DNA of 64,000 nt from Palsa-504 sp963756575. Its GTDB lineage: Bacteria; Actinomycetota; Actinomycetes; Streptosporangiales; Streptosporangiaceae. Below the pieces are notes generated by a model. It was not told where the DNA came from and searched no databases. It saw nothing but the letters and a program-made list of their open reading frames with translations. Made by a program: the position numbers and the translations under genes. Within the stretch, counting starts at the first letter, position 1; every line of letters starts with the position of its first letter. Below are positions 8,308-16,495 of the stretch, piece by piece. Location of the stretch: positions 186,001 to 250,000 of the forward strand of contig CAVWOM010000018.1 of NCBI GenBank assembly GCA_963756575.1. Direction: 5' to 3'.

Positions 8308-9189
8308 CTAGCTGACGGGCTGGCTTTCCTTGAGCTGGAGGACGAAGTTTTTGACGGCCGGGAATGCGAGGTCCGGGCGGTCGCGGAAGATGATGTGGCG
8401 AGCGCCGGGAAGCGTTACCAGGCGGGTGGTCTCCGCCGGCAGCTGGCTGACCAGCTCCCGTACTACGGGCAGCGGGGAGACCGGGTCGTCTTCACCGTTG
8501 AGGACCAGCACGGGACACCGGACGGCGCCGGCCACGGTCCAGGGGTCGAAGCCGCTGACCAGCTGGCTGGCGTAGTGCAGGTTGACGTCTATGTTCCTGA
8601 TCATCCGGGCCATGAACTGGACCGATTCCTCGGCCCAGCCGGGCGTGGCGCTGTAGAGCGGATAGCAGACCCGCAGGAACTCAGCCTGGTAGTCCCCGGT
8701 CTTGTCGGCGTAGGCGCGCCGCGCGACTTCGGCTGCCTCGGGGCCGCCGATGCGGCCGAACACCTCGATGACGCGCTGCTGGTCGCTGCGGCCCCCCGTG
8801 GTGTTGGTCAGGATGACACCGCCGGGATGATCGGGGAACAGTCCCGCGTAGGCGAGGGCGACGTCCCCGCCGAAGCTGCTGCCGAGCACCACCGGCTTCT
8901 CCAGCCCGAGCGCGTCGCACAGCCGCCGCAGGTCATCAGCCCAGGTCCGCAGATTCCAGAACTCGGACTGGCTGCGATCGCTGCGGCCGTGGCCCCGCTG
9001 GTCGAAGTACACCACCTGGAAGTCCTCGGCCAGCGGCCCCAGGGCGGACTTCACCGTCATGTGATCCAGGCCCGGACCGCCGTGGACCGCCACCACGGCC
9101 GGGCGCTCTACGGTCGTGTCTCCCTGCGGGATGACCGACGGCCCGGACACATCGAACCACAAGGACACATCGCCGAGGCTGATACGCAT
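8308..9189 (-). CDS. Alpha/beta hydrolase (prolyl aminopeptidase-like)
   Basis: A 293-residue alpha/beta hydrolase. It has the oxyanion motif HGGPGLDH (about residue 36), FDQRGHGRSD after strand 4, a serine nucleophile in GSSFGG (about 104), an acid in NGEDDPVSP (about 230) and a catalytic His in GARHIIF (about 262). The HGGPG plus DQRGHGRS combination is typical of the S33 proline-iminopeptidase-like group, though many members are general esterases. No signal peptide. It stands alone, with divergent gene 9515 facing away. Confidence 0.8.
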   Translation of the reverse strand: MRISLGDVSLWFDVSGPSVIPQGDTTVERPAVVAVHGGPGLDHMTVKSALGPLAEDFQVVYFDQRGHGRSDRSQSEFWNLRTWADDLRRLCDALGLEKPVVLGSSFGGDVALAYAGLFPDHPGGVILTNTTGGRSDQQRVIEVFGRIGGPEAAEVARRAYADKTGDYQAEFLRVCYPLYSATPGWAEESVQFMARMIRNIDVNLHYASQLVSGFDPWTVAGAVRCPVLVLNGEDDPVSPLPVVRELVSQLPAETTRLVTLPGARHIIFRDRPDLAFPAVKNFVLQLKESQPVS

Positions 9190-9514
9190 GCGACCTCCAT
9201 GACATCTGCGGGCCGGGCTCAGCTGCCCACGCTAGCCCCTGCGCTCAGGACGTCCGAGCGAATAGCTGGCCTCGATGGCGAGGTGGCACGCTGAGCTGGC
9301 CTGATGGATGCGGGACTTACCAAAGGCCCTCCTGGGTGGCCGGCGGCACACCGGCACCCATCGCGCCGCCCGCCGGCCAGCCAAACCCGCTTCATTCAAA
9401 ATGAAGGCCGTTACCGGTACGGCGGGTTAATGGCGGTCAAATTCCGGGCGAATGATCTTCCCGCGGCAGTGGTTATACGTTCCGGCGGCGGCCGGTCTCA
9501 TAAACTCCACAGCC
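9190..9514. other. Intergenic region between divergent hydrolase and glycan-export permease
   Basis: No gene is evident. It should hold the promoters for the hydrolase and the permease. The one clear structure is a dyad CTTCATT (9390-9396) / AATGAAG (9400-9406) with a 3-base centre, in a locally AT-richer patch about 110 bases before the permease start. It may be an operator. Confidence 0.4.
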
Positions 9515-10567
9515 ATGGGAAACCGCGGGCGGCTGATTGCTCCGGGCGGCCTGCAGGACGATCTGCCGGGCCAGCCCGGCGACGAGACCGGTGACAGGCC
9601 AGGGGGCGCGGAGCGGGATCAGCTGACCGCCCTCACCGCCCGGTATGGCCTGCGGCCGACCTCCGAGCGGCCAAGCCTGTCCTCCTACCTGCACAAGGTC
9701 TGGGACCGGCGGCACTTCATCATCGCCTACGCCACCGCCCGCAACGTGTCGATGTACACCGAGGCGAGGCTCGGCCAGCTCTGGCAGGTGCTCACCCCGC
9801 TGCTCAACTCGGCCGTGTACTACCTGATATTCGGGATCCTCTTCAAGGCCAATCGCGGCATCAGTAATTACACCGCCTATCTGGTCACCGGTGTTTTTAT
9901 CTTCGCCTTTACCGAGCGGTCGATCGTGGTCGGCTCGACGGTGATCCGGTCGAATATCACGCTGATCCGCGCGCTGCATTTCCCGCGGGCCTGCCTGCCG
10001 CTGGCCTACGTGATGGTCGAGTTCCAGCAGCTGCTGCTGTCGATGATCGTGCTGTTCGCCATCGTGCTGGGCACCGGCGAGCCGCTCACCTGGTACTGGC
10101 TGCTGCTGGTGCCGGCGCTGCTGATGCAGGCCACCTTCAACATGGGCGCCGCCCTGATCATGGCCCGGGTCGGCGCGGGCGCGCAGGACATCAGCCAGCT
10201 CGTGCCGTTCCTGCTCCGGGTCTGGCGGTACTTCTGCGGGGTCATGTACAGCATCGCCTCGCTGCCCGCCGCGCTGCCCGGGTGGGCCAAGAACGTGCTG
10301 TCCTTCAACCCGGCGGCGGTCTACATCTCGCTCATGAGGGACGCCATCATGGCCACGTTCCGGGATGACGCGCCCGGAGCGAAGCCCTACGACGCGGCCC
10401 GCTGCGCGGTCTTCATGGCCACGAAGACCCCGGCCCTGCAGGCGTACTGCCACCCGGACTTCAACGCGGCCCAGCTCTGGCTGGCGGGGGCGGGCTGGGC
10501 CGTGGTCATCCTGGCCGTGGGCGTGATCTTCTTCTGGCAGGCCGAGACCAGGTACGGCCGCGGCTAG
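9515..10567 (+). CDS. ABC-2 type polysaccharide export permease
   Basis: About 350 residues with an ABC-2 membrane domain: six hydrophobic helices from residue about 85 onward, with the N-terminal AYATARNVSMYTEARLGQLW and VLTPLLNSAVYYLIFG motifs typical of TagG/Wzm-type permeases that export polysaccharides or teichoic acids. The N-terminal 60 residues are polar and cytoplasmic. I chose ATG 9515; an upstream in-frame ATG at 9452 would add 21 residues of atypical sequence. The partner ATPase, normally adjacent, is not in the window. Its stop overlaps the end of the convergent pseudogene by 4 bases. Confidence 0.82.
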   Translation: MGNRGRLIAPGGLQDDLPGQPGDETGDRPGGAERDQLTALTARYGLRPTSERPSLSSYLHKVWDRRHFIIAYATARNVSMYTEARLGQLWQVLTPLLNSAVYYLIFGILFKANRGISNYTAYLVTGVFIFAFTERSIVVGSTVIRSNITLIRALHFPRACLPLAYVMVEFQQLLLSMIVLFAIVLGTGEPLTWYWLLLVPALLMQATFNMGAALIMARVGAGAQDISQLVPFLLRVWRYFCGVMYSIASLPAALPGWAKNVLSFNPAAVYISLMRDAIMATFRDDAPGAKPYDAARCAVFMATKTPALQAYCHPDFNAAQLWLAGAGWAVVILAVGVIFFWQAETRYGRG

Positions 10568-11371
10568 CTGCCGCCGGGGCTGGCCAAGTCCCGGTCCGCC
10601 GGCTCGCGGGCGCTGAGCCAGTCGCCGGACAGCAGCGCGGCCGCCGTGGCCAGGGACCAGGCGGCGTGCGGGTCGGCCCGCGGTGAGGCCAGCGACCGCT
10701 CGGCGGCCCGCCGGCTCACGATGGCGAACAGCGGGCTCGATCCGCCGTGGTCCAGGACGTAACCGCGCAGGAACCGGGCCACGGGGCCGGCCGAGTCTCG
10801 CCGCCAGTCGGCGGCCGCCGGTCCCGGCGCCCCGGTCACCACGGTCGCCGGGGTGCGCGGCTCGCCGTGCCAGGCAGTGCCCGCCAGCGGGATGCCCAGC
10901 AGTTCCGGGCAGAGCAAGCCGAGCACGTCGCGGTGCAGCCGGTCGCTCACCCGGTCCCGCAGCGGGACGGAGCGCGCGGCCCGCACGACCGGGTCCGCGA
11001 ACAGGGGCTGGACGAGCGGCGACCGGAGCAGGTACGCCTGGCGCGCGGCGGCCGACCACCGGCCGGCCCGGTGAGCCAGGTAAAAATCATCGAGCGCGCT
11101 CAGCGGCCCGCGCCCGCACCGTGGCGCCCTCGGCCCAGACGGTGCCCCCGTGCCCCGTGGCCAGGCGCGCCGGGTCCGGCTGCGCCCGGCGCCCGGGCGC
11201 CGGGCCGGTGCCGCCCCAGTGCAGCACCGCGGCGCGGTCGTCGGGGGCGCGCCAGGCGACCCGGCCCGGCCCCGGGATGGGCATGACCCGCGGATCGGCG
11301 TCCCGGGCGGCCTCGGTCAGCGCGGCGCAGCGCGCCGCCGATACCGCGCTGACCGCGAGCGTGAAGTACAT
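10564..11371 (-). pseudogene. Asparagine-synthetase-like gene remnant (internal deletion and frameshift)
   Basis: Two pieces of one gene are read in different frames. The first (11087-11371) resembles the start of the glutaminase-like half of actinobacterial asparagine-synthetase-like proteins, with a GTVWAEGATVRAR stretch. About 20 bases on, in another frame, the sequence resumes as the far C-terminus: DDFYLAHRAGRWSAAARQAY, then LLRSPLVQPLF and LLCPELLGIPLAGTAW. The remaining total is about 265 residues where about 600 is usual. The catalytic middle (ATP pyrophosphatase domain) is therefore gone. It is the last gene of the leftward glycan operon, where such proteins may amidate sugar acids. 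Identification rests on remembered family patterns. Confidence 0.6.
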
Positions 11372-11378
11372 GCCGAGG

Positions 11379-13583
11379 TCAGCCGGATCCGAGCAGCTCG
11401 AGGACCGGACCGGGGACAGCCGGCTCCAGGTCGGTGGTGAGCAGGCCGTGCCAGGCCTCGCACACCCGGTTCAGGTTGAACGCGGCGGCCGCCTGCGCGT
11501 GCGCGTCCTCGCCCGCCGCCCGCCAGTCGTCCTCGTCCGCGAGGGCCAGGACCGCCGCGGCCATCTCGGCCGGCCCGCGGCGGATCCAGCGCATGTCGTA
11601 GATCGTCTCGGCGCCCGGCCAGTGCCGGAGCACCGGCACCGCCCGCGAGGCCATGCCCTCGGCCGGGGCCACGTGGAAGCTCTCGTCGTCGCTGGTGGAC
11701 AGCACGAAGCCGACCCGGCGCAGCCAGGCCGGGACGTCCGGGCCGGCGTCGTCGAACACCACCGCGCCGCGCAGCAGCGGCGATCGCTGGACCCGGCGCA
11801 GCGCGTCCGCGTAGTGCTCGCGCTCGGCCGGGTTCCGCCACACCCACCAGTGCTCCCAGGGCATGCCCGACTTGACGAACAGCAGGTACCTGTCGTCCTC
11901 GCGGCGCAGTTCCTCGAGTACGTCCAGGGCCAGGTCCAGCCGCTTGCGTGACGGGACGATGCCGATCAGGCCGAGGTGGAACCGGGCGCCGTCCAGCTTG
12001 GGCCGGTCGAGCTGGGCGACGTCGAGGGCGTTCGGCACCGTCGCGACCTTGGTGTCGGGCCAGCCGGTGTACTCGCGGGTCAGCCGCGCGTAGTGCTTGC
12101 TCACGCAGATCACCTGGTTCACGGCCCCGATCTTGAGCTGACCCGGGTAAGGGGAGCGCAGCTCGAAGCGGTGCAGCCGGATGAGCAGCCGCGAGCCGCG
12201 GCGCTTGTGCCTGCTGTACCAGACCGCGTTCGGCCCGCACCATTCGCAGACCACCACGTCGGCCCAGTCCGCGAGTTCCCGGCTCACCGCCGGGTCGTGC
12301 TGGCCGAGCGCGGCCCACTGGTCCAGCCTGACCTCGAGGTCCGGCTGCATCCGCAGGTAGCTCAGCAGCGGCGTGAAGAACTTGAGGTCATGACCGGCCA
12401 CCACGACGCGCAGAGGATGGCCGGCCCGGGGCGACGCCCCGGCGGGACGTACGCCTCGCAGGTAGCCGCGCAGCCGCTCCGCCGCCCGGTCCAGGGTGAA
12501 TTGCTCGGCGGCCCGGCTGGTCCGGCCGCCCGCCCGCCGGTAGAGACCGGGCTCGGCCGCCGCGGCGGCCGACACCGCCACCACGTCGTCCAGGCTCGCC
12601 GCGAACAGCGGGTAGTCGGCGCCGAGCAGCGCCTCGTGCATCGGCGTCCGGTTGAGGATGACCGGCAGGCCGAGCGCGCCGAACTCCAGGACCTTGGTCG
12701 ACAGCTCCAGGCTCGCGTCCAGGTCGGGATGGCGCCAGCTCAGCCCGATGTCGCAGGAGGCCGCGAGCCGCATCGCGTCCTCCCGGGACTGGCCGCCGTG
12801 CCAGGTCACGCCCTCGGTGCCGAGCGCGGCCCGCATCCGCTGCTGGTACCCGGACGCGTCGTCGTGGATCTTGTCCCCGGCCATGTGCAGCTCGGAGGCG
12901 ACGCCGCGGCCGGCGAGCAGCGCGGGCAGCCCGGTCATCTCCAGCGTGTTCCACCGGGGCGCGAACTTGCCCGTGTAGACCAGGCGCAGCGGGGAGCCCG
13001 CCGCCGCCGCGCCCCGGGCCGCCGGGATGTCGGCCAGCATCGGCGGCAGCAGCACGCACTTGCCGCAGGCCGCGGGGATGCTGCCCTCCAGGAAGCAGCG
13101 CAGCTCCTCGGTCTGGCACAGCACGTAACGCGCCGCGGACGCGATCAGCTCGAGCTCGGCCGCGCCGTCGGGCGTCAGGCCGGGCACGCGCTGCGGCACG
13201 TCGGTCAGGTACGGCCAGAGCCGGCCGCCGAACGCCCCGCTCTTCGCCGCCGCCGAGGTCACCGCGCGGCCACGGAGCACGACCAGGTCGAACGGCTGGT
13301 CGGCGTCGAGCCGGGTCAGCAGTTCGACGGCGGCGGCGGGCCGCAGCGAGCCAGTGCCCTCGAGCCCCTCGAGCCGGTGCTCCTCGAAGGGCCGCAGCAC
13401 GGTGACGCCGGGCTCGGCCAGCAGCGGCGCGATCAGCCGGCTGGTGCGGACGGGTGCCTTCAGCACCAGGGTCACCGCACAGCCGGCCCGGGCCAGTGCC
13501 TGAGTCACCGACTGCAGCCAGATGGCCGAACCATCGATCAGGTTCAGGTCGATGTCACCGTAGACAAGCGCCCGAGAGGTCAA
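11379..13583 (-). CDS. Tandem double glycosyltransferase (two GT4-like units)
   Basis: A 734-residue protein made of two GT-B-like glycosyltransferase units. The first (about residues 1-380) shows VYTGKFAPRWNTLEM, the ELSTKVLEFGALGLPVILNRTP acceptor/donor loop and a helix ending near 380. The second (about 395-730) restarts with VVVAGHDLKFF, has LIGIVPSRKRLDL and ends with the ESFHVAPAEGMASRAVPV motif of GT4 enzymes. Two active sites could add two successive sugars. The start is a TTG supported by AAGGAG 8 bases upstream. It lies 20 bases after the split glycosyltransferase and 7 bases before the asparagine-synthetase-like remnant, in one operon. Confidence 0.8.
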   Translation of the reverse strand: MTSRALVYGDIDLNLIDGSAIWLQSVTQALARAGCAVTLVLKAPVRTSRLIAPLLAEPGVTVLRPFEEHRLEGLEGTGSLRPAAAVELLTRLDADQPFDLVVLRGRAVTSAAAKSGAFGGRLWPYLTDVPQRVPGLTPDGAAELELIASAARYVLCQTEELRCFLEGSIPAACGKCVLLPPMLADIPAARGAAAAGSPLRLVYTGKFAPRWNTLEMTGLPALLAGRGVASELHMAGDKIHDDASGYQQRMRAALGTEGVTWHGGQSREDAMRLAASCDIGLSWRHPDLDASLELSTKVLEFGALGLPVILNRTPMHEALLGADYPLFAASLDDVVAVSAAAAAEPGLYRRAGGRTSRAAEQFTLDRAAERLRGYLRGVRPAGASPRAGHPLRVVVAGHDLKFFTPLLSYLRMQPDLEVRLDQWAALGQHDPAVSRELADWADVVVCEWCGPNAVWYSRHKRRGSRLLIRLHRFELRSPYPGQLKIGAVNQVICVSKHYARLTREYTGWPDTKVATVPNALDVAQLDRPKLDGARFHLGLIGIVPSRKRLDLALDVLEELRREDDRYLLFVKSGMPWEHWWVWRNPAEREHYADALRRVQRSPLLRGAVVFDDAGPDVPAWLRRVGFVLSTSDDESFHVAPAEGMASRAVPVLRHWPGAETIYDMRWIRRGPAEMAAAVLALADEDDWRAAGEDAHAQAAAAFNLNRVCEAWHGLLTTDLEPAVPGPVLELLGSG

Positions 13584-13603
13584 CGCTGATGCTCCTTAAC
13601 TGG

Positions 13604-14512
13604 CTAGCTGACGGAGAAGAGCCGCAGCCCGGGGGCGGGATCGGCGTCGCTGAAGAATTCCCGCCGGGCCAGCGCGGGATCCAGCGCGGCGGTGAACGCG
13701 TAGCCGGCCCCGGCGTGCCCGGTCACGTCGGCCTGGGCGCATTCCCGCGCGCAGGCCAGGTCGAGAAGGTAAGACTCGTGCTGCTCGCCGGCGGCGGGCC
13801 ACGGCGCGACCCACGGGGAGCGGGCCGAGCTCGCGGCGTGCCGCAGCCAGCCAGCCGGATCCGCCGCCACCGACGGAACGGCGCGGATGCTCACGCCCCG
13901 GTCAGCCAGGTCTCCGAGGGCGGCCGCGACGGCCCGGGCGGACATCTCAGCCGCCACCTCGTCTGGCCCGCCGGCCACCACGACCAGCTCGGCCGGGAGG
14001 AACCGCTGACGGCCCAGGACCGCCGCCAGCGCCTCGGCCGCGCTGGCGTCGTCCGCGCGGGCCAGCACCGCGATCCGCCGCCCGGCGATCACGTGGTCGC
14101 CGAGCCCGGCCAGCCGCCCGAGCTCCGCCAGCCGGGCCGCGGTCGCCGCCCCGGTGAAGATGTCCCGCAGCACCGGCAGGATCTCGGCCATGGCCAGCGG
14201 CGGCCCCGCCCGCAGGGCTTCGGCCGTTTCCCGCAGGGACGGGAGCTCCCAGCCGCCATCGGGGGCCGCGACGGCGCTGGCGACCGGTTCCGCGCCGATC
14301 ATGATCACCCGGGCGCCGCAGGCGAGCTGCTCGCGCGCCTGGTCCGCGGACGCCGTGACGAACAGCGCGTGCTCCTGGTAGAGGGCCGGCCGCCGGCGCC
14401 ACGGCACCGGCCCGGTGAGCTGCACGGACCCGGGCTCATCCGGATCGGTGAGGGCGTCCAGCCAGGCTCGCAGAGCCGGCGGCTCGCGCGGATCCCGCGC
14501 GTCGGCGTACAC
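13604..14512 (-). pseudogene. CgeB-like glycosyltransferase, 3' part of a frameshifted gene
   Basis: A 302-residue open frame that begins abruptly at PVYADARDPREPPALRAW and continues with LYQEHALFVTASADQAREQL, the pattern of the C-terminal half of CgeB-type spore-coat/glycan glycosyltransferases, then an Ala-rich GT domain. It is in a different frame from the upstream piece (14436-15368), whose sequence matches the family up to FNPVG. Joining FNPVG to AGSRPSGPVYADARDP needs a one-base change around 14515-14545. If read alone it would use GTG 14512. Either a true frameshift mutation, a sequencing error, or two genes that still cooperate. Confidence 0.6.
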
Positions 14513-15368
14513 CGGTCCTGACGGCCGGGAGCCGGCGCAGCCCGACCGGGTTGAACCGGGCGAGCTGGACGCCGAACCCCTCGTCGGACACCGCGTCGCA
14601 GCTGGCCGCGACCCAGTCCAGGCCCGGCGCCAGGTGCACGGGAATGTTCCTGATGAAGATCACCGGCTTGCCGAGCGCGCGGGCCGCCGCGATCAGCCGG
14701 CCGAGCCGCCGCCCGCGGTCGGTCGCGGCCGGGTCACCCGCGTACGCCCACGCCGAGCCGGCCAGCATCGCCGCGGCCTCGATGAGGACCAGGTCGGCGC
14801 CGGTGCTTTCCAGCACGACGTCGGCGTCGTGCGGCAGCAGCGGCTGCACGGCGGCGTCCGGTGCGAGCGTGGCGCAGGTCTGCGCGGTCAGCACGCCGGT
14901 GATGACCAGTCCCGCCGGGGTCCAGCCGGCCGACTCGGTGCCCGGTGCGCCGAGCCCGGGCGCGGTGAGCGCGGACAGGAACCGTTCCCCGCCGCCGGCC
15001 AGGTCGCCGAGCTGGGCCGACGCCAGCGCGAGGGTGGCCGCGCCCGGACCGGTGAGGCCCCCTCGCTCCCGCCACAGCCGGACCAGGTTGGCGGGCAGCT
15101 GGACGCCGCGCGACCAGGGCCGCCGCGCGGCCCGGACCAGGGTCCGGCCCAGCTCCATCGTCGCGGACTGCTCGAGCGCGGCCAGCCGGGACTGCGTCAT
15201 GGCCAGCTGCAGCCGGGTCTCGCGCAGGGCCCGGGCCAGCCGGTCCCGCTCCGCGGCCAGCCCCGGATCAGCGGTCGCCGCCTCCCGCGGCTCCTCGAGC
15301 TCCGCGACCGCGTTGACCTCAGCTCCGTGCCCCTGCGGCTCGCTCAGGGTCTCCTCCGGCGGCGTCAC
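14436..15368 (-). pseudogene. CgeB-like glycosyltransferase, 5' part of a frameshifted gene
   Basis: About 310 residues. After an acidic leader comes a short coiled coil (AALEQSATMELGRTLVRAA, about residues 75-100) and then a Rossmann-like region with ADLVLIEAAAML and PVIFIRNIPVH, ending in the family motif GFGVQLARFNPVG near residue 275. From there the frame runs into about 35 unrelated Arg-rich residues and stops, while the expected continuation is in the next frame. Its GTG start overlaps the wecB stop codon as GTGA, so translation is coupled to wecB. Confidence 0.62.
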
Positions 15369-16453
15369 CGGGTCTCCCGGTCCAGCCACGCCGTGACGAT
15401 GCGGGCGATGCGCGGGCCGGCCTGCCCGTCCCACAGCGGCGGCAGGTCGCCCGCGTACGGCCCGTCGTCACACGCCTTGAGCACGGCCGAGGCCAGCTCG
15501 GCCGGGGTGACCAGGCGGTTGCTTCCGCTGGTCACGGTGATAGGCCGCTCGGTGTTCGGCCGCAAGGTCAGGCACGGCACCCGGAGCAGCGTGGTTTCCT
15601 CCTGCACGCCGCCGGAGTCGGTGATCACCGCTCGCGCCCCGCGGACCAGGGCGATGAACTCCAGGTAGCCGAGCGGGGGAGCGGCGTGCAGCCGCGGGTG
15701 CGCTCCGAGCCCGGCGGCCTCCAGCGCGGCGCGGCCCCGGGGGTGCACCGGGATGATCACGTCCAGCTCGTCCGCCACCTCACGCAGGGCCAGGACCAGG
15801 GCAGCCGCCGACGCCGGGTCGTCCACGTTGGACGGCCGGTGCAAGGTCGCGACGACGTACCGCTCCGGCAGCCCGAGCTCGGCCCGGACCGCGGCCTCCT
15901 CGAAGCGGTCCATGCTGGCCAGCAGGGTGTCGATCATCGGGTTGCCGACCAGGTGCACCGCGTCCGCCGGGCGGCCCTCGCGGGCCAGGTGGCCGATCGC
16001 CTCGGGCGACGTCACGAACAGAAGAGCGCACAGCTGGTCGGTCAGCCGCCGGTTGATCTCCTCCGGCATCGAGTCGTCGAAGCTGCGCAGGCCCGCCTCC
16101 ACGTGCGCCAGCGGGACGCCGAGCTTGGCCCCGGCCAGCGCCGCGCCGATCGTGGAGTTGACGTCGCCGTAGACCACGGCCAGCACGGGTGAATTCTCGG
16201 TGAACTCCCGTTCCATGCCGGTCAGGACCTCGGCCGTCTGCCGGGCGTGGCTGCCGGAACCGACCTCCAGGTTCACGTCCGGCCGGGGCAGGCCGAGCTG
16301 GTCAAGAAAAACGCCTGACATCCGTTCGTCGTAGTGCTGCCCGGTGTGCACGATCCGCTGGTCGTGACCGAGCGCCGCCAGGGCGCGGATCACCGGCGCG
16401 GCCTTCATGAAATTCGGCCTCGCCCCGAGCACGTGCGTGATGGGTGCGCGCAT
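15365..16453 (-). CDS. wecB: UDP-N-acetylglucosamine 2-epimerase (non-hydrolysing)
   Basis: About 362 residues. It interconverts UDP-GlcNAc and UDP-ManNAc. Family signatures in order: GARPNFMKAAPVI (residues about 8-20), HTGQHYDERMSGVF (about 37), VYGDVNSTIGAALAGAKL (about 95), HVEAGLRSFD with PEEINRR (about 118), HPRGRAALE, then TDSGGVQEETTLLRVPCLTLRPNTERP (start of motif near 278). All are intact. ATG chosen because AAAGGA sits 5 bases upstream; a GTG 18 bases earlier is possible. With the WecC-type dehydrogenase in the divergent operon it should supply ManNAc-type precursors. Only 42 bases separate it from the divergent glycosyltransferase, so the promoters overlap. Confidence 0.92.
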   Translation of the reverse strand: MRAPITHVLGARPNFMKAAPVIRALAALGHDQRIVHTGQHYDERMSGVFLDQLGLPRPDVNLEVGSGSHARQTAEVLTGMEREFTENSPVLAVVYGDVNSTIGAALAGAKLGVPLAHVEAGLRSFDDSMPEEINRRLTDQLCALLFVTSPEAIGHLAREGRPADAVHLVGNPMIDTLLASMDRFEEAAVRAELGLPERYVVATLHRPSNVDDPASAAALVLALREVADELDVIIPVHPRGRAALEAAGLGAHPRLHAAPPLGYLEFIALVRGARAVITDSGGVQEETTLLRVPCLTLRPNTERPITVTSGSNRLVTPAELASAVLKACDDGPYAGDLPPLWDGQAGPRIARIVTAWLDRETR

Positions 16454-16495
16454 CGCATCCTTTCTGTTCACTTCAACCCGCTACGATCCGCCGCC

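Noticed and set aside
16405..16430. TTCATGAAATTCGG resembling the CATGAAA repeat edge
   Set aside because: Encodes the conserved NFMKAAP motif of WecB and has no inverted partner.
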